This document shows positions 15,101-25,761 of a DNA stretch of 64,000 nucleotides, one piece after another. Source of the DNA: Hymenolepis diminuta. Lineage: Eukaryota > Platyhelminthes > Cestoda > Cyclophyllidea > Hymenolepididae. Under the pieces are notes generated by a model. That model made no database searches, was not told the DNA's origin, and saw only the letters and a program-made list of their open reading frames with translations. The stretch lies in assembly GCA_900708905.1 (NCBI GenBank), contig CAADRB010000007.1, positions 1,093,001 to 1,157,000 on the forward strand, read 5' to 3'. Position numbers and translations under genes: made by a program. Numbering within the stretch: position 1 is the first letter of the stretch; each line of letters opens with the position of its first letter.

Positions 15101-18100
15101 GTGAATTTCAGAGGTCCTAGATGAACGCATATTAGTCCTTAGAGTCTGAGATTTTGCCAAATCAGGCAGCAGAATAAGGAGATTGAATGTTTTTATTATA
15201 TTATTTAATTAGAGCTAAGCTACGCTGATTTGTCCTAGATGCAAATCTTACCTTAAACCAATCAGAAGATCTGTGACTGAAGATAGGGGTGATGCCATCA
15301 GTCTTACGAACTTGATCTCATCCAAGTGTACACTTTCTTCCACAGCCAGAGATGCTTAATAATTTCCATCATTAAATAATAAAATATAAACGAATTCAAA
15401 CGCCATCACTTTAATTGTCACCATAAGGCTTTCAAAGACAAGCTCAAACCGGATGGAACGCTCTTAGGCTCTGAAGGAGATTCGTAGACCCAAATTGTTA
15501 CATTTTAATTTTCTCTTAAAGTAAATTTACTATTAAAAGCCATCCAAACCAAATCTACAATACAAATTTTTAATCATGTGTGTTAAATAATGAAAAATTC
15601 TACAAAATATGCAATTATATTAGTGCACAGGCAACTGAATCGAATATTGAAAATCCAAGAGTTTGGGGAAATTTGAAAGTAAGTGTTCCTAATCAAGCAT
15701 ACTAGTAAGTGAAGACATGTAATAGTTTCAGCCAATAGGTTTGTTTTATTTTCAACAGTGAATTTCAAGCCCATTGAAGAAAACTTTTCAGCAAAGGATT
15801 TACAACCTGGGAAACCTCCGATGAAAAACTCGGAATTAACTAGGTTTAGTTGATAATAACTGCTACTAGTTATATTCTCATTTGAGATCCTACAGCAAAA
15901 ACTAACTTCCACCCGATTGTGATAAAGTGGGATAGATACTTCTCACTACTTTCAAAGCGGTGAAAATAATTCGCTTGCATTTAACATGGGAGAAGCATTT
16001 TGTAAGCCTAATCCTCAAATACAACTCTCCAAAAGGACTGAAAGGGACTGCAAGGAAACAAGTTTTCTTTCTGCTTCTCTGAACAGTGATTGAAAGTAAT
16101 TCCTTTTAGAGATCCCCAGACTGTTAAAGTGCCAAAGTATCAACAAACCATAAAGTTCGGAAATCAGTTATTCGAATAAGGATGCACAAAGATGATGGAT
16201 CATTGCAGAAGTACTGGCACAGATCGATACAAAGACCATTAAGAATTGTTATGCAAACTTATTATCACAGATTCTGCAACAGATCCCCGAGCGCTTCAAT
16301 AAACTGTAGATGAATGCTAGTGTGTAAATTGACGCTCAAATAGAAACTCATTCTTGTTCTTCTAATATTCTTCTAATATAAAAACTGGTAAATAAATGAA
16401 TTATTTGATTGTTTCTCAACAACGCCATATTTGTTTTCATATGATGAAACAGTAGTTATTAATCTTCTGTTGTGGATTAAATATCATGTATTAAAGTATT
16501 GACATATTTAAATGTTAAACACTCTTCAATTCTGCGATCGCAGGACTACTAGTCATATAATCATTGAAAACTGGCTTAGATAAGTTCTTTACTTAGATCA
16601 CAATCTTAAACTAGCTTGATTTTTTCAACTTACTCTCGCCATGCACCTTTATTTGGCCAGTCTTATAGTATCCCTCTATCATAAGAATTTAGTCTCACTT
16701 AAGTAACCATTAAACATAGTGTAAGCCACCAAACACGTTGTTAGCGAGAAATTAGAAGTAGACTAAGCCAGCAACCAGCCAACTAGCATGGACGTATAAT
16801 GGACCGATTGAAACTAGGATCCGGGATATGCTCAACTATAATCCCACGCTAATTTGTACGGAAATAACCATTGTAACAAGATGAGCGTTTCCTCTACCTT
16901 TCTTATTCACATCAATTTTTATTCTTTAATAAATCCTACAGTGTATAACGATAGGATATTTAGTTGTGAATACCACTATACTGATTATTTCATACACAAA
17001 AAATCTTTATCCACTTACCAAAGATTTTAGTGACTGAGGGTAAAAATCGGTTCATTTTTTGAAAAATCAGCATTACTATTAGTTCCTAGGAAATCGAATG
17101 AAGAGTTTTAATGTTTAATTAGACAAAAAAAGCCATATCTGATTTCTCCTGAGGGTTGAAATCGAAATTGTCGAAAAAATTATCTAGCAATTCGTCTCCT
17201 TCATGGTTGAGTTGGATTGAAAATAAAATAGAGGGAGTGGTAAACACCCCATACCATTAACCAACAAATAAACAACCTGAGGGTGTTAATTTACTGCAAA
17301 ATCGATCACCGAAAATTCAGTTGAATGAAGCGAACAAAAATATAAAGAAGAGCATACCTTTCGGGTGAGCTGGATAGTGGTCAAAATGGAGATTCTTCAT
17401 AGTCATTCGTACAAATCCACCCTCAACTAATTGGGTGCTCATTGACGAGGCTGAAAACAAAAAAGTCGACAAATATATTATGTGCTGAAATGTGGCTTGC
17501 AAAAAAATCTAGAGCCTCATTAATTAGCTGATGAAGTGGAAAATGAAATCGATTTCTTACAATACCCTGAAAATTGGTTATAATCAATTAATAGATCTAA
17601 ATACATAATAAGACTGCTTCTAAATAATTTAAAATCAACAAATTAAAAACCTAGACTCTGATTGATGGATAAATAGGTAAGTTTGCATTATAAAATATTC
17701 AAACATGGGAACAGGTGGAAATGTCATTAGAAAAATTCTAAATAATTGTAAAAAACGAGATGCATTAATTTAAATTATGAGGTTTATGAAGCCAATGTGA
17801 TTTTAATGACCAATAATCCCAAAGTAATAAAAAGGGATTGAAAACCAAACATACTGCGAAGGTTATCCTCACAAAAGTGAGTTTCAATGAGATTGGCTTC
17901 AAGATGGAATGAATTTTCCTTAACGTCGAAATAATCAAAGGCTTGAATAAGTCTTGGATCTGAAGATCGTGGAATACCAGGAGTTCCTATAGTGGGATCA
18001 ATGCTGACTAGACTGTTCAACGCTGTTGGTTTCATCTGAAATCGGAAATTAACATAAATAAGCACCCCACGCCTGATATTTTGCTATATTTAGAGTTTTA

Positions 18101-19180
18101 CTTTAAACAGATTAGCACCAGAAGCCGATTCCATTGAACGCTTGAGAAATTTAAGAAATAAGATAGCCGCTTCCAATTGTGAAACGGAAAGAATCCAGAG
18201 TAGGCTTTCTATTAGCAGTATTATTTTTCCGCATACGAAGGAGGAATCTAAATGAGAGGTTTAAATAAAAAAAACTAAACAAACAACGATCAAATCTAAC
18301 CTGAGAGCCGCTTTTTCAAAACCAGGCGAAGATGTGCCCGATTAGTAATGATTTTGACGGGTGTCAAACGCTCATCTAAACCATCCGCTTTGAGATGAGT
18401 GCTTTCCCACGAAACCTCCTTGAAAATCAAGATGCTATTTCGCTCTGGTACGGGAATAAAAGTAGCATCAAAGGGTCCTGAGTCCCAATTGGGCTTTTTA
18501 CTTGTAAGAGTAATGTGAGAAAGCTAAAAGGAAAAATAAGTACAATCCATAGAGTAAGAAAATAAAAGACCTAATAAGATATATTGAAATGACATACATT
18601 TACAGAAGCTTTAAAGACTTTGGACATTAGTTCTGCTGATAGTTCATGAATACGAAGAGAAATTCCATCTATAGCTCGTTCAACTAAGCCATAACGACCC
18701 GATGATGGACTATGTAAATTAGAACATTAGAATATATTAATTACCGATAGCTTGATGCAGATCCATTCGCGATCGGCTGACGAGGTTTTTCAAGAACTTC
18801 GACTTTGACATCAACACTATCGATAACCTAAAGACTATCATTAATGACAGAATAAAACATACCATGAATATTGGTTTCGAACGAAGATTCGTCCATGGAA
18901 TCTGAAGGAAAAATACTAGAAGGTGGAATATAAATCAAACTTTAACGGCTATTTTCGAGCAAACAGCGCTATTGATCCTCATCCACATAGGAAATTCAAG
19001 AAAATCCATTAGGACCTCTTCATTTAGCTCTAAATTTTCCATATTCAGCTCGCCTTTCAATGCGCTCAACTTTATGCGATCTAGGTCAAGATTTTTGGCG
19101 AAACTATATAAAAAATTAATATAATTATATACATACACCGCCAGAGGTTTCAAAATTTGTTGTTTTATTATAGATGGCAT
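3023..19180 (-). CDS. BLTP3: BLTP3 (UHRF1BP1/SHIP164)-like bridge lipid transfer protein, N-terminal part
   Basis: Spliced gene whose 3' half runs off the left edge. Exons, in order: 19180-19137, 19103-18941, 18901-18863, 18827-18745, 18709-18598, 18523-18301, 18247-18102, 18035-17855, 17450-17358, 15316-15252, (missing exon), 9989-9579, 9319-9213, 9137-9051, 3115-3023. The first ten join without a frame break (383 aa), as do 9989-9051, and 3115-3023 follows in phase. The start reads MPSIIKQQILKPLAVFAKNL, matching the chorein-type N-terminus of human UHRF1BP1/UHRF1BP1L; LNMENLELNEEVL, IPWTNLRSKPI and ITNRAHLRLVLKKR follow at the expected places, and DTVIWLNAFLLNL and ALMPRVIF match later parts. 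Family members are rod-shaped lipid-transfer proteins at membrane contacts and early endosomes. I infer the same role here. No exon was found in 1-3022, so the C-terminal half (human total about 1,450 aa) should lie outside. Which vertebrate paralogue is closer cannot be told. Confidence 0.87.
3116..9050 (-). other. BLTP3 intron (5,935 nt)
   Basis: Intron between exons 13 and 14. Apart from the mariner-like relic at about 4730-5610 I see no gene in it. Confidence 0.75.
4730..5610 (+). pseudogene. Decayed mariner-type (IS630-Tc1-mariner) transposase
   Basis: Fragments in several plus-strand frames recapitulate a mariner-family transposase in order: RVPEFIRRVHGMIDEN near the start, KRLLNELKKSEE, WFFSDEKNF (first catalytic Asp at 5036-5038), RWLCASGPNEVSTVM, FPQGLRVNADAYVE, FQHDFAPSHKALKT (second Asp at 5321-5323), WPPSNYSQDLNPVNYYMWG, then a GGYIK-like C-terminus. 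The protein is broken by stops and frameshifts, so it is inactive. The Asp of SQD at 5426-5428 lies 34 residues after the second catalytic Asp; the position where relatives of the maT type carry Asp (..DYYVW) is Asn here. It lies antisense inside the BLTP3 intron. Terminal inverted repeats and target-site duplication were not identified. Confidence 0.85.
9051..9137 (-). CDS. BLTP3: BLTP3 exon 13
   Basis: 29 codons after a 75-nt intron, ending HAEALMPR at a GTAAGT donor. The ALMPR tail joins in phase 0 to VIFP in the exon at 3115, across a 5.9-kb intron, recreating the GLMxxFVIP-type block of the family. Confidence 0.8.
9213..9319 (-). CDS. BLTP3: BLTP3 exon 12
   Basis: Encodes INPLHMKLDVDTVIWLNAFL, clearly matching the LNALQFTVDERSILWLNQFL block of human UHRF1BP1L. 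Acceptor TTTATTTTAG, donor GTAAGT. This is the strongest proof that the gene continues this far left of its start. Confidence 0.85.
9579..9989 (-). CDS. BLTP3: BLTP3 exon after the gap (numbered 11 here)
   Basis: A 411-nt exon opening after CTTCCTGCAG, translated as ASRKDWTDYSETDYARSQW and onward, then VVVFRIQDITVACV, which aligns with the VVVRLADFNIYQV strand of the vertebrate proteins, and LPVKTNLITMDFTQ, which fits their LPQEMSAVYIEFTEY. It needs one incoming base, whereas the exon at 15252 ends in phase 0, so at least one exon is still missing between them. It leaves one base that fits the next exon. Confidence 0.78.
9990..15251 (-). other. BLTP3 intronic region with an unlocated exon
   Basis: Holds a SINE 3' fragment at about 10340-10445. 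Splice phase on either side (0 leaving, 1 entering) requires at least one more coding exon here, which I could not identify. Confidence 0.6.
10340..10445 (+). repeat. tRNA-derived SINE, 3' part
   Basis: Contains GCACACACCCAATGA, CCTCACTGGTTAAGTCCAGC and GTGGCAGAATTTG in the same order and spacing as the reverse complement of the copy at 40745-40920. The tRNA-like head is missing, as expected for a 5'-truncated insertion. Confidence 0.6.
15252..15316 (-). CDS. BLTP3: BLTP3 exon 10 (tentative)
   Basis: A 22-residue exon ending RSSDWFK before a strong GTAAGA donor. Its phase fits the exon 9 donor exactly (G + AT = Asp). The acceptor (..CTTGGATGAG) has no good pyrimidine tract, so the 5' boundary is uncertain. 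Position matches the family segment after the YPYHK motif, but similarity is too short to prove it. Confidence 0.5.
15317..17357 (-). other. BLTP3 intron 9
   Basis: About 2 kb between exons 9 and 10. A short plus-strand stretch near 16208-16308 vaguely resembles a transposase C-terminus but is too short to call. Confidence 0.5.
17358..17450 (-). CDS. BLTP3: BLTP3 exon 9
   Basis: Encodes about residues 331-361 with MTMKNLHFDHYPAHPKG, equivalent to the FTQLTIDYYPYHKAG region of the family. TGTTTTCAG acceptor and GTATGC donor. A 404-nt intron separates it from exon 8 and about 2 kb from the next exon, marking the switch from micro-introns to long introns. Confidence 0.83.
17855..18035 (-). CDS. 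BLTP3: BLTP3 exon 8
   Basis: Encodes about residues 271-330 and contains FDYFDVKENSFHL, which aligns with the FNDFDVKETSYHL segment of vertebrate UHRF1BP1-like proteins. It is flanked by a TTTCAG acceptor and a GTATGT donor, entered in phase 0 and left with one base. Confidence 0.85.
18102..19180 (-). CDS. BLTP3: BLTP3 exons 1-7: chorein-type N-terminal module with micro-introns
   Basis: Seven exons encode residues 1-270. Introns between them are 33, 39, 35, 35, 74 and 53 nt, all GT..AG. Exon 2 ends at an atypical donor (GTTTGA), but the join gives KIAVKIPWTNL, in register with the human family. Exon 1 start: the ATG at 19180 is the first Met of the family motif and the sequence upstream shows no in-frame homology. 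Exon 7 encodes IILLIESLLWILSVSQLEA, equivalent to the conserved LLWVLTDSQL segment in vertebrates. No signal peptide or membrane span is visible, as expected for a peripheral lipid-transfer rod. Confidence 0.88.
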
Positions 19181-20460
19181 TGTAAAAATTGACTTCTAGA
19201 CAATCTCGCTGAATTTTGTGAATTATTATATAATGATCAAGTAAATGTGCGAGTGGCGTATGGTCAAGGCCAAAAATTGTCAAGTGATTTAAGTCAACAC
19301 ATAATTTTTCCAGTCTACATATAAAAACTACTTCGCAAAGTAATATTTTCTTACGTTAAAAAATTATTAGAGGAATTTATGCTTTCGTTATAAATAAGAA
19401 GAGCAGTCTCGACTGGAAAAATTACGAAGTTCTCTTCAAATAGCAACCAGGAGTATTTATTATTGCCCTCAAAATAGGTTAAGATTTATTATGCAAGTGC
19501 TTACTTAGTTTTTATCACATTCTAAGGGTCCTTGATTCCACATTCATCTGCATATCAAGTATGAGGAAGTTAAAACTACTTTCCACCTCAATCTGATTTG
19601 ACCCAACATTTTAATTTATATTTGCTTATTCTATCGGAGGAGTTAATGTTTTTGCATATTCTACAGAAAGCATTTTTTGAATTCAAATCACAAGTTATTC
19701 AGAATATGTATTTCTTGACAAATTGTGTTATTAAACTATTTCACCCTCAGATTAATTAAGAGAACATTTTAACTCTAGGTAATATTTCCTCCCCATTAAA
19801 ATGCATTTTAATTCTGTTATATATAACATTATATCATACCATTTCGTTCTTAACGCTTTCCATTAAATATCTTAAAACAGCCGATCTGTGCATATTTCAA
19901 ATTGTTGAATCATAATATTAGAAGCCATTAAACAAATCTGAATGAAATTTCGCTATATTATTATGCAAGAAAATTTATTCAACGCAAATAGAATCCCTCT
20001 TCAAATAGCCTTGCCTTTCTTTCTGCAAGCTCTATGAATATTGAGATTTTCACATTCAGCAAAATGCAATTATTTAAACAAATATACTTGTCCCTTTTTT
20101 CCTAAACCAGATATTAAATTAAAATTGATCTAAATCCCGTAAGTGCAACCTGTTTAGACCTAGCGATATCCCCCAAACAAGACACACTTTTTATCGCTAA
20201 TAGGATAGGACAAACTTTTTAAACAAGAAGTTCAGGAGAAAGTGGAGGGTAAAGCTATACTGGATTATTATAAAAAGAAAAAGAGGGAAAGACAAGATAG
20301 GGATCATAATTTAAGCGAGAAGAAGATGTGTCAGCATAGCTTGAGTGAAGACGGAATTATGATAGAGTTCGAATTCCGGTACACTCCAGTGGAGTTAAAG
20401 GTTTTGCATCCCTTGCTCGCCTAATAAGAAAGAAATGAAAATGTAGCGGTCCTTTACAGG

Positions 20461-20522
20461 GTCGCCAATTTGTAGTTGCAGAGTCACCAGTTTGTAGAGG
20501 GTTACCAGTATGTAGCGGCAGA
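20461..20522 (+). repeat. Short tandem repeat, about 20-bp unit
   Basis: Three imperfect units of the form GTCACCAGTTTGTAG plus a GCAGA-like tail (GTCGCCAATTTGTAG.., GTCACCAGTTTGTAG.., TTACCAGTATGTAG..), immediately before the dispersed repeat copy. Confidence 0.65.
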
Positions 20523-20880
20523 TGGCTAACAGTAAATGAAAGAAAAAGAACACCAAGGATTGCGTTGATTAGGTTGTATTGAACGAAGCTCATTACAGAG
20601 TCTCAAGGGAAAAATAGGGAATTGGAGGAGAAGGACTGAGCTATGGAAGAGGCGTTGGACGAGCTAGGATCCCTTGGTATGTCTGTCGTGTGTGTCTGAT
20701 GGAGGCTATTTATAATCGACACTTTGGGTGAGGACACGCATANNNNNNNNNNNNNNNNNNNNNNNTAATTGGTCGGGACGATTATAGGAAAAGGAAGGGC
20801 CAGTGCAGACAAGACTGGCTAATAGCAAGGCCGACCATGCGGTGTCTGCTACTATCGTCCGAGGTAATGCTTACCTTTTT
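20500..20880 (+). repeat. Dispersed repeat family, copy 1
   Basis: Shares, in order, GCTAACA, GAACACCAAGGATTGCGTTG, ATTGAACGAA, TGTGTGTCTGATG, GTGAGGACA and GGGACGATTATAGGAAAAGG with the copy at 52750-53130. Interrupted by a 23-N gap. No coding capacity seen, so it may be an LTR or non-autonomous element; the class is unknown. Confidence 0.55.
20743..20765. other. Assembly gap (23 N)
   Basis: Run of N inside dispersed-repeat copy 1, consistent with repeat-induced assembly failure. Confidence 0.99.
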
Positions 20881-23189
20881 TCGATCGATGAGAAATAGGT
20901 CAGTTGAGGACACACGATGTTTTTCTATGGAGTACTTGGGTCAGGAAAGGTTAAAAGTTTACAGACATTACTATAAAGACAAAATAATCAAATTTAGTGA
21001 TGATTAGAGAGTATGTAAGATAAATATTTCGGAGAAGAAAGGATTCATCCTTCAAAAAAATATTTTCTGGGAATTAAGACAGAATAAACATAAGTCGACA
21101 TGAGCATTTGATAGAACACTTCATAAATCCCCTATCTGGATTCGATGTCATCGGACGTTATGAAGGAGTCCCAGTTTAAAAATGTTTATAGTAAATTGTA
21201 CTCGACGACAGCCCCGAATGGTTGTGTATGTAAAAATAGACTTATCAGTAGCGGAATTTCATATTGGGAGTGTAACAACGATTGGTCTATCTGGGTTACA
21301 TCGATCGAATAGATGGAATAAGTCAAGTCGCTCATGTCGCCAGATCAGTTTGGAGGTGGCAGACAAGTCACCCCAATTTATTAATAAGTAAATTAGGTTT
21401 ATATGCAAAACCTTTCTTGGTCAGACGTCAGTCATGTCTTGTCATCGGTGTCTCGGCATGATGATCGTCACCTGTTTATCTATCTATTTATCTACGTGCA
21501 GACACGCAAACACAAAGCAGGACCGCCAGTGGACATTGTAGTGGATATCTTATCGTTAGTCAATCATTTCTAATCGCCAAGTATTGAAAGGCATCTGCTG
21601 GCTATAGTACGGAGCAACGATAGAATTAGAAGTTGGAGATGACACTTTAGAGACAACATTCATATTTATTGTAGTCGTTGTCCTTTTAGAATCCCACTAT
21701 GGGTTTTCCGCTAAAATTGTACTCTGCAAATTATTTCTCATTTTTTTTGCCATTCAACAAAATAGTGAGCGTTTAGAAAACTTGCTGAAAACTTTAAAGA
21801 ACCTGTTAAATTGCTGTTGTAGGGTCTTTCTCTTCCGATCACAGTGCATGAAAACGTATTCTCAGTTCTTGAGTTTTGAATTCAAGTAAGAATTGGAGAA
21901 ATTGCTTTTGACTAATATTATTATAAATGATGCATATGGAATGAAACGGAAAGCATTTTGCTGGAGAGTTTGAACATTAACTTTTAAACGAATTTGGTAG
22001 AGCATGAGTCGAGATCGGATTTTGCGGCTGTCCGGAGTCCTAGGGACGTAAATGGAATTTGGCCGATCTGATTACCATCGCTGTTTCTTGCTATGCTTTA
22101 TATGTTAAATGATGCGTGAAAACTAGTCTTTGGTGTTCTGAATCTGGTAAGCAAGGTGGGAAGGGAAACCTTAACGAACATTTCAGTGACTCTACCAATC
22201 GATGAAACAGCTTCAGGCTATCTTTTAAAATGGCCAACGCAAGTAAGAAAGTAAGAATACCCATTTGATGGTTATAGTGATCTGATAAGGTCATGGAAAA
22301 GATGAGAGAATCTAATACCTGATGAGGCAACAGTACCTTTAATGGGACTATTGAGTGTGAAATTTTTGCCAGAGGCACAAAGCATGACATTCTTCATGTC
22401 TGATCAGATGTATCCATCAGAAATAAGTTTCACAGACGTTCAAATTTCAGGATATGATTGAGGTTGTCGAAAATCTGATGTTTGGGAAAGCCTGCTACAA
22501 TTTGATAAGATTTATCTAATGAAATACCGCATAGAAGGATGGATTTAGATGCAGGCGAATAAAAATTTGACAGGAAAGTACATGCTGATTTGTCATCGCT
22601 TCCTCATAAAATCTCACCTATCCAATCGTTGGATCACCGTGATTTGTCATTTTGCAGATTTCTCATTTACACATTATTTTCTGTTCATTATCTTTTAGAA
22701 TTTTTTAGATTTCACTTAGTTGCGACGCGATCGCAGAGGTAGAAGTAGAGCGGAAGCAACTCAGCAGGAATCATCAGAAAGTAAGAGAAAAGAGTAAAGA
22801 GGAAGAGGATGGAGAAAGAGGAAATGTAGAAGAAGGGCCGCAAAAATTAACGCCAACAGTGTCAGAGGTGTAACTGTAATTAGCAAATTTTTCGGTAAAG
22901 ACAAAAGGGCAAGGTATTGGTGAGATTATTTATAGGAAAAACAGAAGGGTAAGATTTTTTGAAATGTTATTAGGCCATTATGGATGTTTTCGAGTTTGGG
23001 TTATGAGGAATAACTATAGCGTCACTGAATCGGTGGCTTTGGCAAATATACAGTTAGCTCATCTTTGATGCTAGAGTCTCACACAAGACTCGAATATTCT
23101 AGAGCCATTCATTTTTGAGTGGTATAGAAATGAACTTGTTGAAATCAAGAATAACAACTAACGGTTTGCAGCTAAAAAATAAAAACAAT

Positions 23190-23500
23190 AATAGCAGTCA
23201 TCAATTCGTAGCTGTTAGAGTAAGAGCTAACAACAATCGTGAAGCAGAACACCAAGAGTTGATTCAACCGCAACGAATATTGATACGAGTGACAGAGAGA
23301 GAAATAGAGAGGGGAACGTGCTGGGGAAGGGAGGAGATGAGCAGGAAGCGTAGTAGCCGCTAACTGATAAGCGTGCGTTGTTATTGTGTGAGAAACAAAA
23401 GTAGCTTTATTTGAGTCACTTGGGTAAGGCCACGCCAGAGCATGAGCGCAGATGCGCATTTTAGGTGAAGCGAGGTTGTTATTAGAAAAAGAGGGAAATC
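23190..23500 (+). repeat. Dispersed repeat family, copy 2
   Basis: Carries GAACACCAAGAGTTGATT, AGCGTAGTAG, CTGATAAGCGTGCG and a GAAACAAAAGTAGCTTTATT stretch, colinear with copy 3 (GAACACCAGGAGTTGATT, AGCGTAGGAG, CTGACAAGCGTATG, ACAGAAAAGCAGTTTTTGTA). Purine-rich inside. Confidence 0.55.
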
Positions 23501-25761
23501 GACGGACGCGTTTAGACATTGCAGACAGGGGTTATACGTAATAGGGACATAAAAGACGTTACTCCAACTTTGGGGTCGAAAAACCGAAGTATTTTCATTA
23601 GATAATGCGAATAAAAAGTTCTTCTGGAAATGCACAGAGAGTTATCCTTCAAACTAATGGTTCAAATACTTATAACTTCTAGTGCTTTAGCCTCCCATAG
23701 GTCACCAGCTCTGGAATCTGCAAAACCCATAGAAGTTACTGACTAAATAGGATAATGGATGATGACTAAGTATGAAGATATGAAGTAGGGATGGGTAGGC
23801 ATATGACGGGTTATTTCACTCAGGTTATGCATTGGGTAGATTCATAAGAGTAAACTCGTTCCCAGCGAGGTGATCTGTATCTGTACAACGAAGACGGAAA
23901 CCAGCGGTCAAACTCTGTTAGGATCAACCGAAACCTATGTAAAATTTCGTTGATGGGACGGGTTGGCACTGATACGGGTTGAATACTCCCTCCAACCAGA
24001 TTGGTATTGCTGATCTCTCTTCAGATAAAACCAATTTTCACAACAGTGTTGTGCTATAATGAGCTACTGGTTATGTTTATTTAAGTAAACAGCAGGCCAA
24101 CAGGAGGGGTACCAACTGTTAAATGAACGAAATTCCCGATGGCAGAAGGACAGCCACTCTCGAAAATTAACTCACTTCATTTTCTTTAACTCACTTTGAT
24201 TTCTGGTTCAAAGCCCCGTTTTTATTCAACATTTACCATCTATAGCAATCTCCTTAAGCCAATATATTTTTGTTCTTTCACTATCTATTATTTCTAAAGA
24301 AGCAGATTCTTATGAATTCTAATTTTTTAATAACCCCTTAAACTTTTCAAACATCATTTCAAAGATTTGACAATCTGGATCTAGAAAATATAGAAGTTTA
24401 TCTTGAATAAACGGTGTTTTGTCTATATCGTTATGTTTTGGTTTCACAGATAGCAGCTTTAAGTAATTTGTTAACTGCACATAATGAGATTTTAGATTTG
24501 ATATTAAGATTAAGGATTGGGGGTGGAAGAGCACATTAATATATACTCTGTATTATCTTTGATTCGCAAATGAAAATGAAACAAGAACCGATTAGTGGAT
24601 TAGTCATATAAACCCAAAATGTCGCCTGACGGTTAGATGAGTTATGCATTAATGGATGAATGTAAAATTACATGGCAGTATGTAATCCCGATTTTTAATA
24701 TGATTAAAATACAAATATTATGAAATAAATTGGTTGACTTAAAAACCGAGGAAGCAGGCGATCCTCTGGTTCTGGAGGTAACATTAATTCTGGTCATTGT
24801 GTTTTCTTGAATACAACTTCTATTCGCATCGTTTCCCAATTCAAAAAACAGTTCTGATAAATTTGTGTTTGAGAATTTTCCTTGAATTAACATTTATACA
24901 TTTTGCTGCAAATAATTATAAAAAAACAATTATGTAACGTTTTTGCTCACAAACATCTATTCAACAGTTTAATTTCTTGTGCATATAATTAGTTTCAATG
25001 CGCTTAATAACAGATTTTGATAACAATGATTCAGTAATGATAGTAACAAAACGACATAACTCGGTTAAATTAATTCCATACATGTTGATATTAAACACTA
25101 CGCCGTGCAACGCATTCACAATAAATAAATAAATAATTTTATTTCTATCGGAGTAGTTAAGGGAAGTCTCTAGACTTAATATTTTTTGTTTGACACCTAC
25201 TTGCCTCACTTTCCTAAATTATTCTTTCGAATTCATTATAGTATTTGTTAATTCAAAATTTTACAAATGGAGAAAGAAATGGAGAAATTAGTAGACTTTG
25301 TATAGTAAGCAATATCATTGTGATTTCATCCAGTAAATGGAAATTTTTTATACGTTATTTTACGTTATATATAATTAATGTCATTTTAAGACTAATACCT
25401 AAATTATAGAATGCTTCGATGAATGACCAAGAAACTTTGTTTGTACATGTATTTCGTAAGCGCTGTAAGTAAATTTTAATGATACTGGGTTATCATTGAT
25501 ATCTTGCTTGGGATTTCGATATTAGGGTAATTTCGAAATATTTTATTTCATGTATAACTTGTTAAAATTAAATTTTTCATTAATTATTTCACAGCCTTTA
25601 GTAATTTTAAAAATATGTGTAATTGAGTCTTTCATTGAGATATTTTCTTTCACTTTCATTGACTAGAATGACTTAAAATTACTAGCTCATTTTTTAGATA
25701 ATTTATTACATACTTGATATTATTATATTTATGTATTTCTATTAATAATTTTAGTAGTATC

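Larger units (their letters stand above)
19181..25754. other. Divergent intergenic region between BLTP3 and AKNA
   Basis: About 6.5 kb with no convincing coding exon. It should hold both promoters and 5' UTR exons. It contains two copies of an unnamed dispersed repeat (about 20500-20880 and 23190-23500), a small tandem repeat (20461-20522) and a 23-base assembly gap (20743-20765). The small ORFs in the repeats are purine-rich and lack homology that I recognise. Confidence 0.6.

Noticed and set aside
16200..16312. Plus-strand TIKNCY..QQIPERF stretch resembling a transposase C-terminus
   Set aside because: Only about 35 residues, no upstream catalytic motifs found; too short to call.
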